A model generated the notes under the pieces. The model ran no database searches. It had not been told where the DNA came from and saw only the letters and a list, made by a program, of their open reading frames with translations. Shown piece by piece: positions 28,065 through 36,510 of a stretch of DNA of 64,000 nt. Within the stretch, counting starts at the first letter, position 1; each line of letters begins with the position of its first letter. The translations under genes were made by a program, and so were the position numbers. Source of the DNA: Melittangium boletus DSM 14713 (GTDB lineage Bacteria > Myxococcota > Myxococcia > Myxococcales > Myxococcaceae); assembly GCF_002305855.1 (NCBI RefSeq), contig NZ_CP022163.1:3162292-3226291 (forward strand). The letters are read 5' to 3'.

Positions 28065-29288
28065 TCAGCGGCGGCCGCGCGCCCCGCCGCGTTTGCCCGA
28101 GACCTTCTTCACGGCCGCCTTCTTCGCCGGAGCCTTCTTCCCGGCGGTCCGGGCCGGAGCCTTCTTCGCCGGAGCCTTCTTCCCGGCCGCTTTCTTCACC
28201 GGAGCTTTCTTCCCGGCCGCTTTCTTCACCGGAGCTTTCTTCCCGGCCGCTTTCTTCACCGGAGCTTTCTTCGCCGGAGCCTTCTTCGTGGCGGCCTTCT
28301 TCGCGGCGGTCCGGGCCGGAGCCTTCTTCACGGCCGCCTTCTTCGCCGAAGCCTTCTTCCCGGCAGCGGGCTGCTTCTCCGGAGCCTTCCTGGTTGGCTT
28401 GCGCGCGGGGGCCGTGGGCTTCTCTTCCACCTCGGCCTCCTCCTCTGGCTTCTGGAACTTCACCGTCCGACGCTTGGCCGCGGCCACCACCGGCTGACGC
28501 AACGCCTCGTCGGCTTCCGTGCCCTCTTCCTCGGCCTCGTCCTGCTCGGAAAGGATCGCCTCGGCTTCGTCTTCCGCCAGGAGGGCCTCCTCTTCTTCAT
28601 CGGCCCGCGCCAACGCCTCTTCGTCGGCCTCGTCCTCCTCCACGTCCTCGTCGACCTTGGCTCGGGCCACGTCCTCTTCCCCCGCCTCCTCTTCTTCCTC
28701 CGCGTCGGCGCGCGCCGGGGCCCGGGCCGTCTCGCCCTCCTCGTACTCCACCGAGAGGTCGCTCAAGGCCCCCTGCACCATCGAGAGGGCCTGGGCGTAG
28801 GTCCGGTCACCGAACTCCTCCACCTCCTTGGGCGGCACGAGCACCTCGAGCATGCCCTGGAGCGAGCGGTACAGGCGCAGCTCGCGAGTCTCCGTCTCCC
28901 AGGTGCCGTAGAGCCAGTCCTCGTCCGAGAGCCCTTCGGCCCACCCCGGAAGAGGCCCGTCCCCCTGCTCCACCATGGCCGACTTGCGCGCGGCGAACAG
29001 GTGCCGGTGATGACCCTTGGTTCCGATGCGCCAGAGCCCCGCGGCGGGCAGTCCCTCGAGCTTCAGCCGCGTCTTCTCCAGCACGCTCGGCGCACCCTCG
29101 GGACCATGCAGACTGAAGAGGACGACGTCCCCTTGGAACGTGCCCCCATCGAATGTCTTCCACAGGACGGCGAGCTCCTCGGGAACGGGCACCCCGCTCT
29201 CCGTCTCGGCCCTCCGGACATCCTCCTGGCCCACTCCCGCCGACGTCTTGACCGCCGACTTCTGAAGTCCCTCCAGCCACTCGTGCAT
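28065..29288 (-). CDS. SMI1/KNR4 (SUKH)-like domain - acidic linker - histone-H1-like K/A/P tail
   Basis: 407 residues in three blocks. Residues about 1-185 resemble a SUKH fold (SGVPVPEELAVLWKTFDGG, DWLYGTWETETRELRLYRSL). Residues about 190-275 are almost entirely Asp/Glu/Ala. From about 275 the chain is Lys/Ala/Pro-rich, with tandem KKAPVKKAAG decamers like eukaryotic histone H1 tails, ending GKRGGARGRR. The tail should bind DNA or RNA, perhaps masked by the acidic block. A GGAGGGG site precedes the ATG. SUKH proteins are often immunity or signalling adaptors, so the combination is unusual. Confidence 0.75.
   Translation of the reverse strand: MHEWLEGLQKSAVKTSAGVGQEDVRRAETESGVPVPEELAVLWKTFDGGTFQGDVVLFSLHGPEGAPSVLEKTRLKLEGLPAAGLWRIGTKGHHRHLFAARKSAMVEQGDGPLPGWAEGLSDEDWLYGTWETETRELRLYRSLQGMLEVLVPPKEVEEFGDRTYAQALSMVQGALSDLSVEYEEGETARAPARADAEEEEEAGEEDVARAKVDEDVEEDEADEEALARADEEEEALLAEDEAEAILSEQDEAEEEGTEADEALRQPVVAAAKRRTVKFQKPEEEAEVEEKPTAPARKPTRKAPEKQPAAGKKASAKKAAVKKAPARTAAKKAATKKAPAKKAPVKKAAGKKAPVKKAAGKKAPVKKAAGKKAPAKKAPARTAGKKAPAKKAAVKKVSGKRGGARGRR
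28171..28260. repeat. 30-bp tandem repeat, three copies, coding for a lysine-rich decamer
   Basis: Three consecutive 30-base units (28171, 28201, 28231), the last two identical and the first with one mismatch. They encode the KKAPVKKAAG-type decamers of the histone-like tail. Copy number probably varies by slippage. Confidence 0.9.
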
Positions 29289-29467
29289 GTCCCCTCCACG
29301 TCGAAGGGCCCCAACTTAGGGTGCCCCAGGCTCGCTGCGCAGTACACCTCTGCCCCTATTGTGCACGGCCCCACCACGTCCGGTCAGCCTTTCCGCACAT
29401 CCCCGCGCACGCTCCCTCCTCCTCCAGGGTTGAAGCGGAGGGGTCCCCCCCATTACAGGGAGTCGGC

Positions 29468-29833
29468 ATGGCACATCCCGTGAGCTACGACGCGACGCCG
29501 CAGACCTTCGACGCCCTGGTCCTGGAACCCCAAGGCGAACTGGTGGTGGTGGATTTCTGGGGGCCCGGCTGCCCCAACTGCGACATCTACGCGGCCGCCG
29601 AGCCCGCGCTCCTGTCCGAGCTGGAGGGGGCGCGCATGCGCGTGGTGAAGGTGAACGCCTACGAGCACGAGGAGCTCGCGCGGCGCTTCGGGCTCTACGG
29701 CATCCCCACCTTCCTGCTGTTCCGCGACGGCCGCCGGATTGGGAAGATGAGCCAGTATTACGGGCGCGACTACTGGCTCGGCGTCATCCGGGAGCACCTG
29801 CCCCCGGACGGAAACGCCCCCACCCCCGCCTAG
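29468..29833 (+). CDS. Thioredoxin family protein with CPNC active site
   Basis: 121 residues. The thioredoxin fold is clear: VVVDFWGPGCPNCDIYAAA with the redox pair Cys-Pro-Asn-Cys, VVKVNAYEHEELARRFGLYG, then the cis-Pro GIPTFLLFRDGRRIG. CPNC replaces the classic CGPC, which should shift its redox potential. The ATG at 29468 follows GGGAG at good spacing; the upstream open frame is not coding. Its stop overlaps the convergent terpene cyclase stop in a shared CTAG. Confidence 0.9.
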   Translation: MAHPVSYDATPQTFDALVLEPQGELVVVDFWGPGCPNCDIYAAAEPALLSELEGARMRVVKVNAYEHEELARRFGLYGIPTFLLFRDGRRIGKMSQYYGRDYWLGVIREHLPPDGNAPTPA

Positions 29834-30879
29834 CGGCGCAGCTCGGGAAAAGGCGACGTGGGCGAACTGTAGCGCCCCGTCACCAGGGACCAGTGCACGT
29901 TGCCGAGGATCCACGCCTTCAGGCCCTCCACATAGGCGAGCACCCGCGGATCACTCAACCGAGAGGCCAGCAGGGCCTCCTCGCACGCGACGAACGCATC
30001 CGTGTCCGAGTTGATGAACTCGATCGCCGCGAAGATGGACTCCTCCAGGCCCAACCCCTGGTGGACCCGCAGCACGTGGACGAAGTTGTTCGGGTTCTGG
30101 TGCCAGAGGACTTCCTTCTCGAAGGAGAAGAGGTCGTTCGTCAGCGCCACCACCCGGGTGCACAACTGCCGCATGCGCTGCACGAGGGGCAGGCGGAACA
30201 GCTCCTCGGGCAGCTCCTGGCCCGGCTCGGCGAACTCCACCAGGTCCAGGGCGGTGTAGACCCCCGAGTCCAGGGCGCGCTGCTCGATATAGCGCTCCAG
30301 CTCGGGGACCGTGCCGTCCGTCCAGTGGCGCGCGGCCAGGAGCGTGCCCCGCAGGAGGTAGTCCTCCACGTCGTGGATGAAGCGCTCCATCCACAGCTCG
30401 CTCGCCAGACCGCGCAGGCGCTGGCGCAACTGGAACGTGAAGCGCTCGAGCGGCGTGGCACGCGGGCGGGGTCGGCCGCCCCGGAGCACGGCCAGACACG
30501 CTTCCACATACGCCCGGAGGTAGTCGGGACGCTGGCCCACCTCCTCCAACTCGTCCGCCTCGTCGTCGAAGAGGAACAGCCAGGCATGCCAGTCATTGCA
30601 TACCGCCAATCGCTCCCATCGCCCCTTCGGATAGACATGCGCCGTGAGCAGACCAAACTGGCCCGCCTCGAAACGCCGCACCCGCGCCGGCTCCCGCGGC
30701 AGCAGCCCCACCGACAGCACCCGTGCGCGCGTGTGGCGATCCATCGCCCTCGCGTACAGGCTTGGCTCCACCGCCCAGGCCGAGGGAATCCGCAGCATCG
30801 ACAGGCGAGGACCCCGCACGAGCGGAACCTCGGGCAGGCGCGACACGTCGACGCTGGTTTTCATGGCGGGTGGTTGCAT
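29830..30879 (-). CDS. Class I terpene cyclase
   Basis: 349 residues. Both metal-binding motifs are present: the Asp-rich WLFLFDDEADE (DDxxD-type) at about residue 96-106 and the NSE triad NDLFSFEKE at about 239-247, with the downstream HWSLVTGRYSSP containing the WxxxxxRY pair that binds pyrophosphate. This is the layout of bacterial sesquiterpene and monoterpene cyclases such as geosmin-type N-domains or pentalenene synthase. There is no prenyltransferase, P450 or methyltransferase gene beside it, so it probably uses the general farnesyl or geranyl diphosphate pool to make one hydrocarbon or alcohol. GAGGTG precedes the ATG at 30879. Confidence 0.92.
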   Translation of the reverse strand: MQPPAMKTSVDVSRLPEVPLVRGPRLSMLRIPSAWAVEPSLYARAMDRHTRARVLSVGLLPREPARVRRFEAGQFGLLTAHVYPKGRWERLAVCNDWHAWLFLFDDEADELEEVGQRPDYLRAYVEACLAVLRGGRPRPRATPLERFTFQLRQRLRGLASELWMERFIHDVEDYLLRGTLLAARHWTDGTVPELERYIEQRALDSGVYTALDLVEFAEPGQELPEELFRLPLVQRMRQLCTRVVALTNDLFSFEKEVLWHQNPNNFVHVLRVHQGLGLEESIFAAIEFINSDTDAFVACEEALLASRLSDPRVLAYVEGLKAWILGNVHWSLVTGRYSSPTSPFPELRR

Positions 30880-31245
30880 CGGGGCACCTCGCGGAGTGGC
30901 CCTCGAGAGGGACCCCCGCTCTCACGTCGACGACCCTGGTGGAAATTCTGCGACGGCAGCGTACGAATTACCCACACGCAAGCGGGAGCAGCCATAACCC
31001 GGTGACCCATCGGCTCCGCGCCAGCACTGTCAATGACTGTAAATAACAGGCTGAAGAGAATGAACCGTGTTCATCCCGAATCAAGAAATCCGTACGAGAA
31101 ACGACACAAGGTGTCTGTCCCCGCGACCAGAGGCTCGCCAGAAGCGACGCCCACCGGGCGGCCCGTGTCCACTCCCACGGCGCTCCGCCACCCGGGCCGC
31201 ACGCGGTAGAGTCGCCACCGCCTGATCCCCACTGAAGGAGTTGTC
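30880..31245. other. Divergent intergenic region with an inverted repeat
   Basis: 366 bases between the terpene cyclase and M3 peptidase starts, without a convincing ORF. The middle (about 31025-31095) is clearly more A/T-rich than the surroundings. It holds ATGAAC-CGT-GTTCAT at 31060-31074, a 6-3-6 perfect inverted repeat that could bind a dimeric regulator, and TTGACA on the minus strand near 31030, a possible -35 for the cyclase without a good -10. The peptidase start has its own AAGGAG site. Confidence 0.4.
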
Positions 31246-33309
31246 TTGAGACCCGCAGCGCTCTGGCTCGCGGCCGTGCTGACCTCGGCCGGTTGTTCCC
31301 ACACCCCCTCGAAGACCCCCACGGAGGCGCCCATGTCCGCTCCCCTCCAGGAGGCCCCGGCCTCCCGCCCGACACCGCCCGCGCCCGAGGGCTCCCGCCC
31401 CCTGTCCGGCTCGCTGGAAGACTTCACCGCCGCCTGCACCGCCGACCTGGACACGGCACGCGCCCGGATCGCCGCCCTCAAGGCCCTCCCCTCGTCGCGG
31501 GACCACCGGAGCGTCCTGGAAGCCTACGACGACGCCATGGCCGCCCTGGGCTCGGCTTTCAGCCGCGCGGGACTCGCCCGTGAGGTTCACCCCCAGGCCG
31601 CTTTCCGTGATGCCGCGCGGGAATGCGAGCAACGGGCCGATGCCCTCAACGTGTCCATCGCCCAGGACCGGGCCGTGTACGACGCCCTGAGCGCCGTGGA
31701 CCTAAAGGGCGAGGACGCCGCCACGCGCTACTGGATGGAGCGCACGCTCCTGGACTTCCGCCGCGCGGGAGTGGACCGCGACGACGCCACGCGCGAGCGC
31801 GTCAAGGCGCTCAACGAGGAAATCCTCAAGCTCGGCCAACGCTTCAACCAGAACATCGCCGAGGACGTGCGCCGGGTGGAATTGCCGCCCCAGGCGCTCG
31901 CGGGCCTGCCCGAGGACTTCATCCGCGCGCACGCTCCGGACAAGAAGGGCCTGGTGGTCCTCACCTCCAACTACCCCGACTACTTCCCCTTCATGACGTA
32001 CGCGCGCGACGCCAAGGCGCGCGAGCAGCTCTGGCGCGCCTACCACCAGCGCGCGTACCCGAAGAACCTGGAGGTGCTCTCCCAGCTCATCGCCAAACGC
32101 CACGAGCTGGCCACGCTCCTGGGCTACCCCACCTGGGCCGCCTACGTCACCGAGACCAAGATGACGCGCACGCCCCAGACGGCGGCGGACTTCATCGACA
32201 AGGTGGCCGCCACCGCCGAGTCCCGCGCCCAACAGGAGAACGCGGCGCTGCTCGCGCGCAAGCGCAAGGACAACCCCAAGGCCTCGCGCGTGGAGCCCTG
32301 GGACCAGGACTACTACGAGGACCGGCTCAAGGCCGAGACGCTCGGCTTCGACTCCCAGTCCCTGCGGCCCTATCTGGAGTACGGCCGCGTGAAGCAGGGG
32401 GTGATGGACATCACCTCGCGCATGTGGGGCATCACCTACGTGCCGGTGAAGGACGCCGCCGTGTGGCACCCGGACGTGGAGGCCTATGACGTCACGGAGA
32501 ACGGCACGCTGCTCGGCCGCATCTTCCTGGACATGCACCCGCGCGAGGACAAGTACAAGCACGCGGCCCAGTTCGACATCACCACGGGCCAGCTCGGCAA
32601 GCGCTACCCCGAGGGCGCGCTCGTCTGCAACTTCCCGCGCCCCGGCGAGCTGATGACGCAGGACGAAGTGGAGACCTTCTTCCACGAGTTCGGCCACCTG
32701 CTGCACCACGTCTTCGCGGGCCGCCAGAAGTGGAAGGGCATCAGCGGCATCTCCACCGAGTGGGACTTCGTGGAGACGCCCTCCATGCTCCTGCAGCAGT
32801 GGGCGCAGAATCCCGCCATCCTCCAGGAGTTCGCCCGCCACCATCAGACGGGCGAGGTCATCCCCACGCCCCTGGTGGACAAGCTCCGCGCGGCGAAGGA
32901 GGCCGGCAAGGGCCTGTGGACGCGCCGGCAGATGTTCCTGGCCGCCGTGTCGCTCGACTACTACTCGCGCTCGCCGGGCTTCGACACCACCCAGGTGCTC
33001 GCCCAGCTCCAGGACAAGTACAGCCCCTTCCGCCACGAGTACCGCGACGGCACCCACTTCCAGCTCTCCTTCGGACACCTGGAGGGCTACTCGGCCGCGT
33101 ACTACACGTACATCTGGTCGCTCGTCATCGCCAAGGACCTGGAGACCGAGTTCCAGAAGCACGGCTACCTCGATCGGGCCACCACGATGAAGTACCGCCA
33201 GATGGTGCTCGAGCCCGGAGGCTCCAAGCCCGCCGCCGAGCTGGTGAAGGACTTCCTGGGCCGGCCCTCCGGCTTCGAGGCCTACCGCGCCTACCTGGAC
33301 GCGAAGTAG
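31246..33309 (+). CDS. M3 family zinc oligopeptidase, lipoprotein
   Basis: 687 residues. The TTG at 31246 is supported by AAGGAG 6 bases upstream and gives a lipoprotein signal (AAVLTSAGCS). The catalytic motif is VETFFHEFGHLLHHV (HExxH), with the third zinc ligand in STEWDFVETPS, and the C-terminal substrate region HFQLSFGHLEGYSAAYYTYI is conserved as in oligopeptidase A/Dcp. It should trim short peptides, here probably in the periplasm or on the surface because of the lipid anchor. A perfect hairpin terminator follows the stop. Confidence 0.93.
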   Translation: MRPAALWLAAVLTSAGCSHTPSKTPTEAPMSAPLQEAPASRPTPPAPEGSRPLSGSLEDFTAACTADLDTARARIAALKALPSSRDHRSVLEAYDDAMAALGSAFSRAGLAREVHPQAAFRDAARECEQRADALNVSIAQDRAVYDALSAVDLKGEDAATRYWMERTLLDFRRAGVDRDDATRERVKALNEEILKLGQRFNQNIAEDVRRVELPPQALAGLPEDFIRAHAPDKKGLVVLTSNYPDYFPFMTYARDAKAREQLWRAYHQRAYPKNLEVLSQLIAKRHELATLLGYPTWAAYVTETKMTRTPQTAADFIDKVAATAESRAQQENAALLARKRKDNPKASRVEPWDQDYYEDRLKAETLGFDSQSLRPYLEYGRVKQGVMDITSRMWGITYVPVKDAAVWHPDVEAYDVTENGTLLGRIFLDMHPREDKYKHAAQFDITTGQLGKRYPEGALVCNFPRPGELMTQDEVETFFHEFGHLLHHVFAGRQKWKGISGISTEWDFVETPSMLLQQWAQNPAILQEFARHHQTGEVIPTPLVDKLRAAKEAGKGLWTRRQMFLAAVSLDYYSRSPGFDTTQVLAQLQDKYSPFRHEYRDGTHFQLSFGHLEGYSAAYYTYIWSLVIAKDLETEFQKHGYLDRATTMKYRQMVLEPGGSKPAAELVKDFLGRPSGFEAYRAYLDAK

Positions 33310-33327
33310 CACGGCGCCCCGTCAGGA

Positions 33328-33355
33328 GAGAGCCCCCGCCGTCGAGGGGGCTCTC
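33328..33355. terminator. Strong bidirectional hairpin terminator
   Basis: A 10-bp perfect stem, GAGAGCCCCC with GGGGGCTCTC, and an 8-base loop, placed between the convergent M3 peptidase (ends 33309) and phosphatidyltransferase (ends 33366) genes. Confidence 0.75.
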
Positions 33356-33365
33356 GCCCAGGCCC

Positions 33366-33941
33366 TTACGCCACGCGCCGCCGCGAGGACGAGGGCAGGC
33401 GAGCGCCCCCCGCGGAGAGACGCGCCGCGGAGCGCCACACCACCGCCGCGTAGTCCACCACGGACGCCAGCGACATCAAGCCCACCGCCACCACCAGGGG
33501 GACGACCAGCCCGGGTGCCAACAACACCGCGAGCAGCGCCGCGAGCTGGAGCGTCGTCACCACCTTGCCCAACATGCGCGCCTGGAAGCGCACCGGCCGC
33601 AGCCTCGGCACCATCCGTGTCACGATGAACGCCAGGCCCGTGGCCACGTCCCGCACCACCAACACGCCGAACGCCAGGGGAGTCAGCCGCCCCTCCACCA
33701 TGAAGGTGAACAACGCCACCATCACGAAGGCCCGGTCCGCGAGGGGATCGATGAGCGCGCCCCAATAGGACTCCAGGTGCTTGTGCCGTGCGATCCACCC
33801 ATCCAGGAAGTCCGTCAGGGCGGCGATCACCACCAGGAGGACCCGAGCGAGCGGCGACTCCAGCCAGACGAAGAGCAAGGCCAGGGGCAGGCGGGTCAAC
33901 GAGAAGGTGTTGAGCAGCACGAGGCTGGCACGACGGCTCAT
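33366..33941 (-). CDS. CDP-alcohol phosphatidyltransferase
   Basis: 191 residues with several membrane helices. The complete catalytic signature D(x2)DG(x2)AR(x8)G(x3)D(x3)D is present: DFLDGWIARHKHLESYW followed by GALIDPLAD. Such enzymes join CDP-diacylglycerol to an alcohol, commonly glycerol 3-phosphate (PgsA) or a second lipid (cardiolipin synthase). The ATG at 33941 (MSRRASLV) fits the usual N-terminus better than the one at 33977. The C-terminus ends in a basic tail (SSSRRRVA). The alcohol substrate cannot be read from the sequence. Confidence 0.88.
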   Translation of the reverse strand: MSRRASLVLLNTFSLTRLPLALLFVWLESPLARVLLVVIAALTDFLDGWIARHKHLESYWGALIDPLADRAFVMVALFTFMVEGRLTPLAFGVLVVRDVATGLAFIVTRMVPRLRPVRFQARMLGKVVTTLQLAALLAVLLAPGLVVPLVVAVGLMSLASVVDYAAVVWRSAARLSAGGARLPSSSRRRVA

Positions 33942-34198
33942 GCGATGGAAGGTAGGAATGACTCCCGTCCATCGCACGGCGGCCGTTCAAGCCGCGCCAC
34001 GCGGATGACAGTGCGGTGACACCGCCCGGATGAGCGAGGGAGCGGACGGGCGGACGCTCTCGTGGCCGACCCTACGGCAGCCACTCGCCGTTGAAGCACG
34101 CCGAGCCGCGAGGTGTCCGGAGCGGCGCGGGTCGCGGAGAAGAAATCGAGGCCTCTCCCCGTCTGCTACATTCCGCCCACACGCGGCGCGAGGGCTCG

Positions 34199-36109
34199 AT
34201 GACCTATCCGAGGGAACTGGTCGAGGCGATTCGCAGACACCAGCTCGTCCCCTTCGTGGGGGCCGGCATCAGCATGGGCGTCAAGCCAGGACTGTTTCCC
34301 TCCTGGCCCAGGCTCCTGGAGGGACTGGTCGACCGGATGCACGAGGAGGCCAGCCCGGAGGCCGCCATCGCGGAGGTGCGCCAGCGCATCGACCAGGGGG
34401 ACCTGCTCACCGCGGCCGAGCAGGCCTTCCAGGAGCTGGGGCCCTACCGCTTCAACCGGTTCCTCCGCGAGCGCATCCGCCACCGGCGGCCGGACGGCGT
34501 GGACCTGTCCGTGATCCATGCCCTCTGGGGACTCCAGGCCCCCGTGGTGGTCACCACCAACTACGACGACGTCCTGCTCTGGGGCCGCGAGGACGCCGAG
34601 CCCGTCTCCAATGACCAGGATGACGAGCTGAACCTGCTGGACCTCCAGGCCTCTTCCACGGAACCTCGCGTCTGGCACCTGCACGGCACCATCCACCGGC
34701 TCGCCACGCTGGTGCTCGCGGGCGCCGACTACAAGCGCCTCTATGGGGACGAGGCGCGGCCCGCCAGCTACTCCCACTACACGAGCGCGCTGGTCCGCCT
34801 GCGCGAGTGGATCCGCTCCAGGCCCTTTCTCTACATGGGCTTCAGCTTCAGCGACCCCTACGTGCTCAAGCAGCTCGAGCATGTCATTGGCATCACCAAG
34901 GGGCGGCAGGTCCCCAGCTTCGCGCTGATGAAGAAGGGACAGCTCGATCGGGGAGCGCTCTGGCCGAAGTACAACATCCAGCTCGTCGAATACGAGGACC
35001 ACGGAGCGCCCCTGGCCGAGTTCCTGCGCGGACTCACGCGGGCGGCGTTCGGACAGGGTCCGTCCCCGCTCCCCGCTCCGGCCGCCGCCCCCCTCGCACC
35101 ACCCGCGCCTCCCGTGATGCGCGGCCATGAAGCGGTGGCGTTCTCCGCCATCTCCGTCCCCCCTCCTCCCGCGCCGCCCCCGAGGCCTGGCGTGGAGCGG
35201 CCAGCGCTGGAAGACGAATACATGCACATCCTGGGGAGCCAGCACCGGCTGGTGTTGCTCGCTCCCGAGGATGGAGGAGCCCGCTCACTCGCCCAGGGTG
35301 TTTCGGCGCGGTATGGGCAACACGTCACCTGGCTGGCGCCTCCCAATGTCCCCGACTGCACCGAGGCCGAGTACTGCCGTGCGCTCGTGGGAGAGGCCAG
35401 CGTCACGGGCTTCGACACGCTGGTGGAGCATCTGCGCGAGAAGGCCGCGCGCCTCGGGCGCGAGCACCTGATCGTCCTGCGCCAGGAGTGGGGCCCCTCC
35501 GAGCACTTTCAGCGGCTGGGCGACACACTGCGCCGGATGATGGTCGAGCCCTCGCCAGTGGACTTCCACATCCTCATCACGGGGGGCGAGCGCTCGGCGT
35601 GGATCCTCCACCACGTGGTGAGAAGCGTCTCCGTGTTCACGGGTGCCCCCAAGCGCGAGGTGCCGGACCTCACCGTGGAGGAAGTGTGGGCCTATCTGGC
35701 CTCCATGAGCCCGGACGAGGCACGGCACGCGGCGAGCGTTCACGCGGCCACGGGAGGCCATCTGGGGCTGATCCAGGAGGCCTTGAGCAGCGAGGGGCCG
35801 CGAGACGCGGACTCGATCACGGCGCGGCTCGCGCGCGGTCCCTCGCTCCGAAGCATCGTGCGGGAGCGACTGCGCCAGGACGAGCGCCATGGCTACCAGG
35901 GGGAGCGGAGCTGCCACGCGGTACTCGAACAACTGCTCGCCGGGCAGGCCGTGAAGGCGTTGGAACCGCTCGATCACCGGGTGGAGTGCCCAGAGGTGCG
36001 GTTGTACTTCGCGGGCCTGGTGCGCACCGACGCGGCGGGAAGGACCGTACTCCGGTGCCAGGCCGTGGAGCGCGTGGCCCGCGAGGCACTGGCACGACCG
36101 CCGACATGA
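34199..36109 (+). CDS. SIR2-like domain protein with degenerate NTPase C-terminus, candidate defence gene
   Basis: 636 residues. Residues about 1-290 are a SIR2_2 domain: VPFVGAGISMG (NAD-binding GAG), WPRLLEGLVDRM, VVVTTNYDDVLLW, the catalytic-type His in WHLHGTIHR, and YMGFSFSDPYVLKQLEHV. A Pro-rich linker (about 295-340) leads to a second domain whose P-loop position reads LLAPEDGGARSLAQ, without GKS/T, so it is an inactive NTPase-like module. Similar SIR2 fusions deplete NAD+ in phage defence, but no partner gene here is a known one. The stop overlaps the next ATG (ATGA). Confidence 0.75.
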   Translation: MTYPRELVEAIRRHQLVPFVGAGISMGVKPGLFPSWPRLLEGLVDRMHEEASPEAAIAEVRQRIDQGDLLTAAEQAFQELGPYRFNRFLRERIRHRRPDGVDLSVIHALWGLQAPVVVTTNYDDVLLWGREDAEPVSNDQDDELNLLDLQASSTEPRVWHLHGTIHRLATLVLAGADYKRLYGDEARPASYSHYTSALVRLREWIRSRPFLYMGFSFSDPYVLKQLEHVIGITKGRQVPSFALMKKGQLDRGALWPKYNIQLVEYEDHGAPLAEFLRGLTRAAFGQGPSPLPAPAAAPLAPPAPPVMRGHEAVAFSAISVPPPPAPPPRPGVERPALEDEYMHILGSQHRLVLLAPEDGGARSLAQGVSARYGQHVTWLAPPNVPDCTEAEYCRALVGEASVTGFDTLVEHLREKAARLGREHLIVLRQEWGPSEHFQRLGDTLRRMMVEPSPVDFHILITGGERSAWILHHVVRSVSVFTGAPKREVPDLTVEEVWAYLASMSPDEARHAASVHAATGGHLGLIQEALSSEGPRDADSITARLARGPSLRSIVRERLRQDERHGYQGERSCHAVLEQLLAGQAVKALEPLDHRVECPEVRLYFAGLVRTDAAGRTVLRCQAVERVAREALARPPT

Positions 36110-36420
36110 CACGCCTCTTGTTTCTTCCCGGCGCCGGGGCGAGCTCCGCCTTCTGGCGCCCCGTCTCGGAACTCCTCCCGCCAGAGTGGGAACGGCGGCA
36201 CCTCTCCTGGCCGGGATTGGGCAACGAACCACACGATCCTCGCATCACGGGGCTCGAGGATCTTGTCGCGCGCGTCCTCGCCGAGCTCACCGAACCCGCG
36301 GACCTGGTCGCGCAGTCGATGGGCGGACTCGTAGCCATCAAGGCGATGCTGCGCGCACCCGACAAGGTGCGCCGTGTCGTCCTGGCGGGCACGACTTCCC
36401 GCGAACGCACCCGGCCCCGG
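36106..36420 (+). pseudogene. N-terminal half of an alpha/beta hydrolase, truncated
   Basis: Begins MTRLLFLPGAGASSAFWRPV and keeps the oxyanion and nucleophile regions (LAQSMGG-type GxSxG as LVAQSMGG), then loses similarity after VVLAGTTSRERTRPRW. The catalytic Asp and His of the second half are missing. No stop intervenes and the frame runs straight into the DUF2381 gene, so the open frame seen is a chimera. Translationally coupled to the SIR2 gene. Probably non-functional debris left by the insertion or deletion that brought the DUF2381 unit here. Confidence 0.65.
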
Positions 36421-36510
36421 TGGCATCACTCATCGCACGACATCTTGGATAGACGAGTTGAGTCATTCCGAGTGCGACATCTGGTAGGGTGGACTCAGGA
36501 GGTATCCCTT

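Noticed and set aside
28171..28260. Short direct repeats that could suggest a CRISPR array
   Set aside because: The 30-bp units are directly adjacent without spacers and encode a lysine-rich decamer in frame.
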